A DNA stretch of 64,000 bases from Gymnogyps californianus. Lineage: Eukaryota > Chordata > Aves > Accipitriformes > Cathartidae. Under the pieces are notes generated by a model that worked only from the letters and a program-made list of their open reading frames with translations, searched no databases and was not told where the DNA came from. The first letter of the stretch is position 1. Every line of letters begins with the position of its first letter. This document shows positions 48,600 to 61,315 of this stretch, piece by piece. Position numbers and translations under genes: made by a program. The DNA is taken from NCBI RefSeq assembly GCF_018139145.2, contig NC_059474.1:39016344-39080343 (forward strand). Direction: 5' to 3'.

Positions 48600-49990
48600 A
48601 GCAGAAGAGCTAAGTATTTAAAAAATGACATCCAGAGTGTCTCACATTAGGACCCTGTTTCTATTTGAGAGACAACCTCAATACATCTGTGCTTTGATTG
48701 TGGATGGGATAATTTTATATTTAAGCTGGTGGGAAGTTTGAGAAATATTGGGTTCTTTGGAAATGGACATCATAAAAAACCATGAAAAGTGAATAATTCT
48801 GTCTTTATAACAAATTAAATGAAAAAATAACTAAGCTACCTGTCATTATGGTAGGGCTATACCTTGGACATAAAGAAGCAAAATTATGAAATACTTGTTC
48901 ATAGAATTAGTGCCAGTCATTCTATGCAATGGATGAAACAGTAAGAAGTCTGTTACTGTCTAATTAAGTACTAGACTGTGGTGGATATTTACAGTCATCT
49001 GTATCCATGTTAATGGTTGGCATTTGAATTCTAGACTGCAAAGCTTTATAATCCTTTAATATTTTTGATAAGTACCTGTAATATTTTGAGCTCATATACA
49101 ATTACTGTCCTGCTTTCAGCATATATGTGCAGTGCTAAGCTAGGCAATCTTTTAATTCTCCTCAGTCTGATTTTATATTTATCCTTAACAGCTAAGCACT
49201 ATCCGTGATGAAATATGAAATTGTTTGGGGATTTTTGTTCTGTTGTCCTTATAGCTATAACTCTTTGGTGTTTTCCTGACCAGTCCATCAATCAAAACTG
49301 CTTGAATATAGTAGGTACACAAAATAGAACAGCAACTGAACCAGTGTCCTTTTTGTACTATAGCTGGGAGTGCCTTGTTTCTGGTCTATAAAATTCTGAT
49401 ATCCAAGAACGGGTGTTCTATATCTATTTTACACTCTGCGAAAGAAATGATTTTTTGGAAATTATTTGCTGAACATCTCCAAAGTAAGATATATGTCATT
49501 TTTACTGATGACTGATAAGGGAGATGCCATCCATGAAGCAACAGCACAACTTTTTCAGTCTAGAGGACAATATTTTAACTTAACACATAATCATATCCAG
49601 CAATGGCAGTGTCAAAACAATAGATGATCTTCACTACAGTGCTCTTTGCAGATACTGGACTACAAATATCAGAATATCCAAGAAGCTATGGTGTTTCTTA
49701 ATCACTACAGTACCCAAATAGGGAATAGTCTTGCACATTCAGCTATAAAAAACTTTGAAGAATGGACATGTTTATTTATATTGCTGTCTCTAGTTTTCTT
49801 CTTTTTTTCTTACTTTGTGATCTTTTTGTAGAATGTACTTTGGAGAAAATGGAGTACTTTACAGTCTTCTTTTCAGCACAGAGGGCTCAACGTGTACAGT
49901 TGCAGACAATGTTTAAGTCCACATAAATATTGTATTGAACCCAAACAGGACAATGGCACCAGGCAATGCTGGGATGTGAGGCTATATTTC
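48600..49990. other. AT-rich DNA, nothing recognised
   Basis: No repeat or gene signal is seen. Confidence 0.4.
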
Positions 49991-49995
49991 ATAAG

Positions 49996-50185
49996 TCATA
50001 GGATAACTGAGGTTGGACGGGACCTCTGAAGATTGTCTAGCCCTACATACCTGCTCAAACCAGGGCCAAATACAAAAGGTTGCCCAGGACCATGTACAGT
50101 TGGCTTTTGACCACGTACGCTTGCCTTTTGAATATCTTCAGGAGTGGAGACTGTGTTCACTCTAGGCAAACTGTTCCAGTGTTTC
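49996..50185 (-). mobile_element. CR1 LINE fragment (first of a pair)
   Basis: The plus strand reads TCATAGGATAACTGAGGTTGGA, GGGACCTCTGAAGATTGTCTAG, GGTTGCCCAGGACCATGT, TTTTGAATATCTTCAGGAGTGGAGACT and CTGTTCCAGTGTTTC, which is antisense CR1 3' sequence. It stops exactly where the next CR1 begins with its octamers. The missing upstream part is not found on the far side of the neighbour. Confidence 0.88.
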
Positions 50186-51110
50186 ATAGAATCATAGAAT
50201 CATAAAACAGTTTGGGTTGGAAGGGACCTTAAAGATCATCTAGTTCCAACCCCCTTGCTATGAGCAGGACATCTTCAACTAGATCAGGTTGCTCAGAGCC
50301 CCATCCAGCCTGACCTTGAACACTTCCAGGGAGGGGGCATCCACAACTTCTCTGGGCAACCTGTTTCAGTATCTGACCACCCTGACAGTAGAAAAGGTTT
50401 TTCTTATATTTGAATTTCTTGTATTTCAGTTTGTGCCTATTGCCTCTTGTGCTGTCATTGGACCACTGCCAGAGTCTGGCTCTGTCTTCTTTACTCCCCC
50501 CATCAGGAATTTATACATGTTGACAAAGTCCTCCCAGAGCCTTCTCTTCTCCAGGCTGAACAGCCCCAGCTCTCAGCCTGACCCCATATGAGAGATGATC
50601 CAATCCCTTAATCATCTTTGTCACCCTTTGCTGGACTTGCTCCAATATGTCCGTGCCTCTCATGTACTGTGTCAGCAGACACAGCACTTCAGGTTTGGGC
50701 TCACCAGGGCTGAGTAGAGGGGAAGGATCAACTTGCTGGTGATTCTCTACCTAATGCAGCCCCGGAGGCTGTTGGCTTTCTTTCCTGCAAGAGCACATTT
50801 CCATCTCATGTTCAACTTGGTGTCCATGAGGACCAGCAGGTCTTTTTCTGCAAAGCTGCTTTCCAGCCAGGTGGCCTTCAGCTTGTATGAGCATATGGGT
50901 TTATTACTAGCCTGGTGCAAGGCTTCAAATTTCCCTTTGTTCAACTTTATGAGGTTTCTGGTGGCCCATCTCTCCAGCCTGTTGAGGTCCTTCCAAATGG
51001 CAGTGCAACCATTGCGCTGGTGGTGATGTATCAACGACCCTTAGCAGCTTTGTATCATCTGCAAGCTTTCTGAGGATGCACTTTGTCCCATCTAGATCAT
51101 TAATAACGTT
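50186..51110 (-). mobile_element. CR1 LINE, 5'-truncated copy, about 0.93 kb
   Basis: Octamers ATAGAATCATAGAATCATA at 50186-50204, then GTTTGGGTTGGAAGGGACCTT and the antisense CR1 body. Minus-strand translation gives CR1 ORF2 words in order: LADDTKL (catalytic ADD, codons near plus 51051-51062), ATRNLIKLNKGK, WLESSFAEKDL, LMDTKLNM and LRGCIR (95 open codons at 50747-51034). The catalytic aspartates are kept, unlike the copy at 16.7 kb, but the element is truncated just upstream of this motif, so it has no complete reverse transcriptase. Homology ends near 51110. Confidence 0.95.
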
Positions 51111-53320
51111 TTTTTAATACCTTCAGTCCTTTCATCTCTCAGACAGGCAGAAGATTAGAACTGCAAAGTCATTCAAAAATAGCTGCTGAAGCAGCTCTTT
51201 TTCAGCTCAATGACTTGAAAGAAGGGGAAGATTTCCTCCAGCCTCATTTTGGCTAGAAAAATCTGCAATGTGTTATCAGTGTAGAAGGCTTTTACACAGT
51301 CTACAAATACTCTATCTAGCAGACACTACTGTCCTCCTTTCTAACCATTGCAGGACAAAATGAAAATTCTGTCAACTACAGAAAAGAGATTTTCTGTGTA
51401 TCAGCACAATATCCTTCAGCACAGGTGTTTTCATAATGATGATATATTATGAAAATTCATGGTGTTCAATGGCTCTCACACTGATACTTCCACCTCATCA
51501 GTCACATGTCAGTGTAACTCCACCCTATGCTCTCAATAATCTTGGAATTATGTTGATAATGCAAAACAGTAGTCTGAATTCTAACACCATTTTCATCACT
51601 AAATTTAACTTCCTTATTACATGGAAAATATCTTTCTTTGTTAGATGTCTAGAAAACAGGAATTGTTTTTATCATTCCATGGATACTTCAGTGAAATTAC
51701 TTTAGTGAGAGTTATGAAAGTACAGCAGACGCCTCTCTAAGTGATCAGCATCTACAGTCATGTAGAGGACTTTGAAACAGTATTTCGAGGTAGTCAGTTG
51801 TACCCTGATAATCTAGGCAAGAGTCAAGTGAGTCAATATCTCTTGCAACTGGCAAGATAAATTACCTCCAAATTATTCGAAATCATTTAACTCCTAGCAA
51901 CTCAATGAGGCCTTTACAACAGAAATTTTCATTTAGTATGTGTTTCATTTAGTATACATTTAGTGTCCCCTGGATTTAAGATTTAAAAGATATAAATTTT
52001 AATATGGGCTTTTGAACATCAGCCAAAATTATGTCAGTTAATATTAATTTTTGTGATCACCTTTTCAGAGAGGCAATATTTGTCAACATTTAGTATGTAC
52101 CACAATAATTTCTTCTTTTTTTTCATATCTGCAAAATTATTGGTTCATAGTATTACAAGATCTGATAATTGAGTATTAACAGTGAATAATTTATAAAAAC
52201 ATATCCATGCCTATTATTTAGCAATATGACAGCAGAACTTAGGTATTTTAAGCCCAAATTTTTCAAATTAAGCTCATAATTTGGCCACTGCACTGGAAGA
52301 ATGTTTTGTAGCATTTTAAGTTGGCTATTCTAATGTTTTGCTTTAAGAACTATTTTTAAGAACTTTTGGTATGTGATTTTAAAAAAGTTTTATTTTATTT
52401 AAAAGAAAAACTGAAGTGAAAGGACAGTGTTAATTCAGGGGCCTCCTGAAAAACATCGGGGCTGAATGAGGTGGTATTTGAATAGCTGACCACAAATCAT
52501 TGTTCTCATAGTAAGAAAAGAAAACAGAAAACCTGTTGAACAGTTATGCAGAGACTTTTCAATAAGATTGATACATGTATGGTTATTAAAAATGAAGGTA
52601 AATGCATGTGTTTAATATGATGCGTAGTAGTTAGGAAAACGTACTGCAAGACTAGGACTGCAAAATAACAGCCTTATAAAAAAGTTATTTGCTCTAAGAA
52701 GACCTCAGTCCAGCACCAGCCCAACGTCTGCATAAATTACATAAAACAAATAGAAGAATTGAGAGAGATAATCCAAGGCACTTCCATTTTGCAGAAAATA
52801 AAATACATATTGCTGTTACCCTTCACCCATTCTTGTATGACTGCTTGTACGACTTGTCTTCCTGTCCCCTGCTTGCACTACTTGTCAACACCACATTTAG
52901 TGTTAAAGAAGTAAATACTTATTGATGAATAGGCATTATTAAATAAATCATAAAAATACATATAGAAATACAGTAATTTTCATCAGTGTGCTGATGGTAA
53001 AAAGTGAACTCCCTTCTACCCTCTTAATACTGATCTTTCATTTCATGTCAACAAGTTATTGTTATTTATTCAGTCTCTTTTTTTCCCATATTTATCATCA
53101 TACAGTTTATGTAATAAAAACATTTATGCATTTGCTTAACCTCAAGCATAATACAGGGGCTTTTCCAAATGTGTATCTTTATCAAAGCTCTTTTATGCTT
53201 GTGCTTGGATTTAAGTTCCGAAATTCTGTAAGATTTTTGCATCAAAGTTGAAAAAGGCAAATTCCCCAAGTTATCTCTGAAATAATTTGTGCAAGATTGC
53301 TCTATAATTTTCTGTAGGTA
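51111..53320. other. AT-rich DNA, nothing recognised
   Basis: Frames of 87-89 codons (51436-51705 and 52988-53251, plus) have no known motif. No repeat family is recognised. Confidence 0.4.
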
Positions 53321-53324
53321 TATT

Positions 53325-53590
53325 AGTCTAGAAGAGAAGATTGGGAAGAGATGTGATAGCAGTCTTCAAAGAGAAAGCAAAAAACTATCTTTCTTTTTCA
53401 TTCAGAATAGGAAGAACATGAAATGATAATTTTACATTCCTGTAAAGAGATTCAGGCTGGACGTTGGGAAAATACTTCTCAACACTGAACTAAATAGTCT
53501 ATGGTTGTTGTTAAATCTTATCACTAGGATTTTCAGTTACAGACTAGCTAAACATCTAGGGATTACTAGTCCTGCTTTAAGGAGATGGGT
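53325..53590 (+). mobile_element. Ancient CR1 fragment, sense orientation
   Basis: CTAGAAGAGAAGATTGGGAAGAG, GATAGCAGTCTTCAAAG, then GAGATTCAGGCTGGACGTTGGG, AAAATACTTCTCAACACTG and CTAAACATCTAGGGATTACTAGTCC follow the order of an older CR1 3' region (the RLEK, VIAVFK, FRLDVRKNFLT-like coding words and the following linker). It is strongly diverged, with no intact frame and no octamer tail. Confidence 0.65.
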
Positions 53591-53594
53591 GTTT

Positions 53595-56500
53595 GATTTA
53601 AATGCTCAAGCTCCCACCTAGACATAGTTTTTGGTTTCTAGTTATTCATATTTCCCATAATTTGAGGATTTCAATATTGGCAAATAGTCACCTGATATTT
53701 CATTCTGCTTGAATCCAAATAATTCTTTATTCTGACACTATTTATGGGGTTTTTTAAATTTTATAGTACCTCTGTTGTGCAGCGACATGCTGATACTTCT
53801 TTGTTCTCATATACACAAAGAGGAAACAGTTATGCTTAGTCAGAATCATATTTTAGGGCAAAGGAATAAGAAAATGAGGGGAACAAAAAAAAGAAATTCT
53901 GCACAGGAGAACACAGACACAGTCTTCATTAAACTCTGAGAACTTCAGCTTCATTCTTTTCATTTTTTTCTGTCATTTTCAGAGTAGAGACTAGATTATG
54001 AAACACAATCATTCCGAGAGGTCATATTTTGCTTCTAATTTGCATTAGTCCAAAGCCAACGGAGAAGTAGGTCCAAAATATCTGGAGAACTCTGTAAACA
54101 TTGCAAGTACCTAGAAATATGGAAAGGCAGTACACAATATCAAATATCCAGTGATTTCATTATATCATAAATGACAGGCAGAAACTTTTTATTCAATTTT
54201 GTTAAAATGGAGGTTTCATAATAGTGGTAGGAAAGAAGGGTAATTTCAGGTGATTTTTTAGAGAAAAGCATCTTAACTAAAAAGCTGTGAAAATAATCTG
54301 TGACATGCTGTTCTCATGGAAATCACACATTCAGAATTATATTAAGTGGTAGTGCATGTAGGACAATACTGTTTTTAAAGGAGCGTGACAGCTGGTTCCT
54401 TTCCTTGCCTTGAGTTTGATAGTTTTGTGACTTCTATAGTAAGTCTCTTTTATATAAGGTTTGGCATGAGTCGTGGCACACAAAAGAGAATAGCCTCAGA
54501 ATGTTTGTGTTGATATAGTTAATCAGCTATTTTCTCACAGATTCATTAACTGAAGAGCCCTTGTAGTCTGTAACTTCTACTCAGAACATGAAAACTATAT
54601 TGAAGGACTGCAGTAAAAGGTTAAGAATCATAGCTGGTATAACTCGGGTTGAAGTAAGTTCTTTTATAAGAGAAGTTTCCTAGTGCTTTGGTGATTTCCA
54701 CAAGCAGAATATGACAGGTGCAGGTATCTAACTTTTCTGAAAAAAAGTTATCTATTTGCTACCTTGGGAGGTTAGATGGAGGAACTGTTTCAGGACTTCC
54801 GTTGCTGATATGTTCAATGTATTTCTCTGATGCTGAAAGGATCTCATTGTCCAGAGTTACAGTTAGTAGGGAATTATGAACATTAGTTTCATGAGAAAAA
54901 TCAGGCAGCACATGTATATATATGTGTATAGGAACAGAACCTGTCCATTTTGTTACTCTTTACGCAAAAGAGGATTAACAAATTTTCAATGTGTAATCAC
55001 GTAAATTTAAGATATGACACAGACAATCAGTTTGGTAATAACGGTAATGGCTTAAAATGAAGATTTCTTTCTCAGCAGCTGAGCCACAGTAACCAATTAT
55101 GTGAATGATCTCCATCCACTTCAGTGCAAAATTTAACTACATTTGGGCTTTCTCTAGGTCAACACTAACAGCTGGACTCCCTCCTTCTTAAGCTGCCCCA
55201 TTTAAATCTGGAACAGATGCCTGTGTATGCACCTTTATTAGAAAACAAGTCAAAACAGAGTAACTGAGTAAAACTATAAGTTCTCCTTGGAATGATAAAA
55301 TAATATATAATAGATTTAATACACCTTATAATATAATAGGCTTATTATACCATATACCAGAGCCTCCAAACTATGTGAATTCTGTGAGAAGAGCAGCCTA
55401 GGAAGTCTTAGTCAACATATATGCAACAGAAGTCAGGTCTCTTATAATTTTACTGAAAAGTCTCATGTAAACTTCATTATTTTAATCCACGTGTCCAAAC
55501 AAAACAGAAAAATGAATAAAGGATTAAAGACATATGACGCCTAGCATTTTACAGCTCAAAACCTTTATCCAAAGAGAAAACAAAAGCAATAAAATATTTC
55601 TAAATACTTCATTTCCTTGCTCTGATTACCTAAGCCCTTTGATTCATGTTATGACTTCTATAAATGTGGGTAAAAGTAGAAGGGAAATGAAAAACTGAAA
55701 AGAAATAACAAATAGAAATCACAAAGCTTGATGCAGAAACTGGAGGCTACAATAATATTACCAACTGGGACAGTATCAAATGAAAGATTAGTCTTATTTG
55801 TTAGGAATCAATTCTTGCAAAAAATGGAAGCAGGCACCTTTGTATTCAAAAGCAGTAGGGATACCTATTGAACTAAAAGATACCCTGCTTTTCCTGTCAG
55901 CAGGTGTCCTGTTTTAGGTCTGTAAGCAGCCTGGTGTACAAAACATAAGCATGTTCCGTACACTGCTTTCCCTTGGCAGTCTCTAGCAACTGTACTGTCT
56001 TGTGGAGAAAGGAATTCAAACACATACATGAAACTTGTTCCAACAGCTTTTCACTGGCAAAATTCCAGTGACTTTTACACTTTTCTGAAGCCTTGCCACA
56101 TCACTGAGAATTTCAAATCACAAAGGATGATTAATTTAAAAAAGGTATATTACTACCATCTGAGCCTCTCTAGCTTTTAAAAACAAAGGTAGTCTGAGAT
56201 ATAGCTGTCTATTTTGTGGCTGTGTTCTTTGATGCACTCAACTGATATTAGCTTTGCATATTCGATTAGTGTATCGCATCTATCACTACTGTATATTGAT
56301 GCTGAAATACCCATTACATATATATTCATGAATAGAAGTGCCTCTACAGTTGTTATTTTATTTTCCTACTTACTTAATATCATGCTTCATAATATAAGAC
56401 AACATAAACCATGAAAATTTTACATAATACATATATACATGTACGTATATGCAATATGCATAAACATAAAAATTAAAATTAAAAATTTACAAAGATCTAC

Positions 56501-59500
56501 TTGTTCTAGAACATTTTTATTAGTCAGTTGAATATGCCTGGAAGACCTGAATTCTTTACAGTATAAATCTTTGACATACAATACTTAGAATACTTTTGTG
56601 ACCAAGTCATTGAAAATAAAATTAAGATTTGTAAGTAAGTATTTCCAGTGCACTGGCTACTTCAGAATACTTGTCTGTCCATATGCTCATGTTCTTCAGT
56701 AATGAAAGGCAGCATATCACATTCACTGTGAGGAATTCACTGCCTCAAATATTGTCTCATTTGCCATGACATAAGAACACACACAGAGTTGGTGCTACTT
56801 GTAAATCCATCCATGGTCTAACTGCCTCATGTTAACTTCTTCATAGCACCATCCCCTTGGTATTCCAATCTGACTTCTCTGCTTTCCATACACAGCAGTA
56901 TTTCTCTACAATCATTATTTCCACAGTGCAATTCCTCTAAAATATACATATTCAAGTATCTGTCCTTGATATGTACATCAAAAGTAAGTTTCAAAAAAAC
57001 CCCCTGTTTTTATGAATAAAGTGGTCAGAAATCTTTATAAAGCACCTAAAGGAGGAAATAATTCTTAGAACAGAAAAACTTCCAGGCTTTTATTTAAAAA
57101 CATGGATCTTCTAGCAAGCCAATGTATACACTATACATACAAGATTACATACTTGTCAGCCTTTATTTTGTGAAACTTAGTATCTAGAAGTAAATAAAGA
57201 CAACAAAATATTGCAATAATACTTTATTTTCCTATTCAGATAACAAAAATAATAACAGAATAAGACTAAGCATAAACAGTAGAAGCACACTAGCTTTATA
57301 AGGGAAATTATAAGCAAGAATCAAGCAGTGTAATTCTTCCTTTGAAGTTCATGGCAAAAACTATGGAGTTTAGCAAGAACAGTATTAGGCATTAATCACT
57401 GCTTTAATATTAAACTTTCAGAATGTGTTATAGCCCATCAAAGTTCATGCAACTTATGAATATGTTGCTAGTTTAACATACACTAAAGTGTTTTGCTGAC
57501 TAGGAATGGCTCCCTAAATCAGAACCTGATATAATAAATTCTCACTTTTCCTGTAAACTAATTAATTTCCTGCTGTTATCTTTTCATTGTTGTTTCTCAA
57601 GTACATGGTGACATTTTGTCATATTCACCTGTTTTAGATGAAAAGATGGTTTCATTTTTAAAATCAATATTGGCTTTTTGGACTTATCTTTGCTTGCATT
57701 AATACCTTGCTGTGCAGAATATATGAAGATGGTCACAGCAGAACTCTCTTTAATCCTCACACTAGGTTATGTCTTTGATCATCTATTAACTGAGACTATA
57801 GTATATTAACTTTCAGCTGAGTCAAGATAAAAGGTTTCTGTGAGTGGAAAGTTTCCTTCTTTGCTATTCAGCACTCTTGGATATTAATAACAAGCAATAT
57901 ATGAGCTGTCTTTCCTTATAAACAATGTAGACCAGAGAGAACTAACGCTCAAACACATTTTTCTGCATAGACTTATTGTGTTTGATACATTGACAGAACT
58001 TCATATCATATATCTCTTAAAAGAAGAAAGCCCTTGAAAAGGGCAAAAAAAGAAAAAGCAAGCATAGGCTTTGAAGATGTAAGTAAACTGACGTCATTAT
58101 AGATTAATATGAAAGAGTAATACTCCACACAATTTTGTAAAGTTTAACTCGAGTGAGTAGTTTAAAAGGCTTTTTCAATTAGTTCTTTTGAATCCTATAC
58201 CATCTTTAAGTCAGTGAGACAAAAGAACATAACTAGTGCCATGCTTGAACAGTCTAGAAGCCTGTCTAGTCCTATATCTCTAATAATAGCCACAAGCTGA
58301 TATTTCAGAGAATAACTTGGGTAAAATTGGCAGGAAGAAGTAAATGTTCATATATTAATCTTCCAATTATATTTGTAGTTTAATATCTGTTTCAAAAATG
58401 TTATAGGCATTGTCACATCTCTGGCTATTCTGGATATGTTAAATAAGTATCCCAACATTTTAAAAAAATTTTTCAGATTTCTTTGCCTCAACAGCTTTCA
58501 ATGCCAATAAATGACATAGATTAATTACAAATTATGATCACAAAACTATAATTTCTTTAGAATTATTCACTTGAATGTTTCATTATTCTTGCATTTTGAG
58601 ATAGGGAGAACTTATACTATGGAGGAGGATATATGGGTGGCAGCCTAGTGCTTGGCTGTTAGTATTCAATGTTTAGCTACAATGCTGGAGCAGTGCTACC
58701 TATTAAGTGAAACAAGGAATGATTACTTTCCCTTTTTTTTCCCTGTTAATTGAACTTGATATTTGTTCAAAGTTCTTGTGTTAGACATTTTCTGGACTTC
58801 TGTTTCTTTTTTCTTATGGCTGTAATACTTCCTTTAACACCTTCTGATTGTGATACTGAATTTGAAAAAAAATGGTGGAAGCAGAGTGTTCAGAAAGTGG
58901 AAACTGGGAAAAATATTTTTTTGGTCTAGCATAAAGCTGTTGAAAATGTGTTTCTCCTAGATTTAAGGACTTGTTTTTTTAGCATTAGATGCCTCTTCAC
59001 TTGTCATTGACTTAAATTACTGTAGCCAGTAATGATCATTAGCAACACTTTTGAAAATTAGTGCCATGACAGTGCTTGTATATTCTTTGGAGTTGAGCAG
59101 CATTCTTTTTATTTTATTTATTTTGTTTTTAAATAAGTGATATGTTAACTGAATACCACACAGTAGTTCTTTCTAGCAGGGGAAAAGATTGAAACACTTA
59201 TGTGCACTTATTTAGTGTGTTTTACGTTTCTATCAAACAGTTTTCAAGGTTTAGGAGTGTTTTTTCATTTCAATTTTCTGCAACAAACAAATCTATGAAG
59301 TGAAGAGTTACCCCAGGAAGTAGTAGCTATTATCCTATCTCTGGTTTCAGTGTATACGGTATCAAGTTTTCTCTTTATTTGATGAGCAGAGAAAAAGAAT
59401 CCAGGAAGTCAAATACAATGTTTTATCAATACATCTGTACTGATAGTAGGGATGGTAGGGATAAAGCAATGGACTAAGCAGTTCAAAATCAGGAATGTGC

Positions 59501-59880
59501 TAGGTTATGAAATAACAGCAGTGGATGTGAAAGGTAAAATGTAATTCTCTGAAAGTCCAAGATGCCTCACAATAACCAGGCAGGGATCAAGGAAGAAAGT
59601 CTTCACACCAGGAAGGAAGCTACATTCTTGCTACATACAGAAAAAGTCTCAGATTTGTTCTCTGACCTTTTGCTCTTACAAAAGGTGGGAAGAGGAAAGG
59701 CAACAACCATGTTAGCCAATAGAATCAGTGCAGGAAGACATTTCTTAAGTTGCTAGAGGAAGATTCCAACTTAATCTAAAAGAGAGTAGTAGAGGCTAGC
59801 TGACATACTGAAGAAGGTGAAGATCTTTATTGTTATATATAATCCTAGTGTGCTTTGCTTTTTATTTTTGTAACAATTCT
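53595..59880. other. About 6.3 kb of AT-rich DNA, nothing recognised
   Basis: No confident repeat family, RNA gene or exon is seen. A small perfect hairpin, GCCCTT-GAA-AAGGGC, occurs at 58030-58044. The open frames are 66 codons or shorter. Confidence 0.4.
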
Positions 59881-59884
59881 ATTA

Positions 59885-60594
59885 TCATGAAGCTGGGCTT
59901 TTTGCTAAACATATTCTGATCTTTAAATCCTGTCTAGTGAGGAAGTTAACTCTGACTTCTCTCCTGGATAACAGAAATTTCACAACTGTGGCTGTGGAGA
60001 TCATTAAAAGTAGACTAGGGGTCATTGGCAGGTGCTTGGTTCCCTGGTTCACTGTATTTAAAGAATAATGCCGTGTGCCTCCATAGAATGCACTAAGCAG
60101 TTGGAAAGCAAAGAACACACAGGTCATGGGAAACACATTTATATTTTGAGGACATGTGATAACCAGAAAAGCTATTTTGACAGGCTGCATGTTAAAGGTC
60201 TCAGATACCATCTACTAGCATTTTAAGGAATGTTATAGGCTACCTGAACACTTAGGTTGTTAAGATACAGATGATCTGTCCTGCTCCTTGCTTCAGCCCT
60301 TTTTGCATCACCGTAGCTATACAAATGGTGTATGGAGTTTTTTCTGGCCTCAAACATAATAACTGTGCATCACAGGGGACTCTTCTGTACTCTGGCAATC
60401 TCTCCGCTAGTACAGCTAGCATTCCAAGGCTCTTCTTCATGGTCAGGGACATTCATATTCTCCCCCTCATTCTTCCCTGTGAATCATGCAGTACACTTTG
60501 GACCCAAGACTCTTACCTATACAAACTAGTTAGCACAAACTTTTCCGTGCCAAGGAATATGCGAAATTTACATGACATGACAGATTTTCAATAA
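59885..60594. other. Patch open on both strands, unknown
   Basis: The minus strand is open at 59885-60211 (108 codons) and the plus strand at 60271-60594 (107 codons), with further frames on both strands inside. I recognise no family in any of them. Stop-poor stretches on both strands at once argue for base composition or an unrecognised repeat over a real gene. No splice or promoter context is evident. Confidence 0.2.
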
Positions 60595-60599
60595 TAAAA

Positions 60600-61190
60600 T
60601 AACAAAAAGAAGGAAATAAACAGTCACAACCAAATCCTCATCCATTTACCACAATATGGTTATACTGTATCTTGTGAAACAGTCGCCTTAGGGACCTACA
60701 GTAAAGCAGAGGAAGCACTTTGTTAGTGCAAAAGATTTTGCTAAGTAAGAACATGAGGTCATTTTGATAGTAATTTGAATTTCAAATGCAGACCAAAAGA
60801 CAAACCTGAGAACAGACTTCGAGGCAAACTGCAGACTTTTTCTGATGAATATATTTCAATTCTTCTTAGCCAAAAATTCCTACTTCTGCTGGAAATCATC
60901 AGAGATCAGAAATTTAAAAAGTATATGGAAACATTATAAAAACAGAACGTTAGATAAAACTAACACTAGGCAGAGACAAATCTTTATTATAAAAAAAATG
61001 GTTTTATACAGCATTTCGCATGCAAGCCATTTTCCAGGTCTGATTCTGAGTTAAATACTGAAGTACTTTTCTTAACATATAAATTGTTGAAAGATAATGG
61101 GGAAAAATACTAATACAGATTTTTTAATGAGGTTTATATTACTGTTATCAATTTTATAAATGTACCATGACCACAATATTGCATATTTTT
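60600..61190. other. AT-rich DNA, nothing recognised
   Basis: No repeat or gene signal is seen. Confidence 0.4.
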
Positions 61191-61199
61191 CAACTCTTG

Positions 61200-61315
61200 T
61201 AAAGAGGGGAAGTGTCATTATATCCATTCTACAAGTTAGGAAAGGAGACACAGAAAGGCTAAGTGATTTTTTTGCATGCTGGAAAGAGAAATGGGAACAT
61301 ATGGTCACTAGTTGT
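61200..61315 (-). repeat. MIR-like SINE remnant
   Basis: The plus strand reads TCATTATATCCATTCTACAAG, TTAGGAAAGGAGACACAGA, AAGGCTAAGTGATTTTTTTGC. This matches the reverse complement of MIR (ATTATCCCCATTTTACAGAT, GAGGAAACTGAGGCACAGA, GAGGTTAAGTGACTTGCCC). It is one of the clearer MIR-type copies here. Confidence 0.7.

Noticed and set aside
58030..58044. GC hairpin GCCCTT-GAA-AAGGGC beside A/T runs, like a bacterial terminator
   Set aside because: The DNA is vertebrate, so intrinsic termination does not apply; the hairpin is short and could arise by chance.
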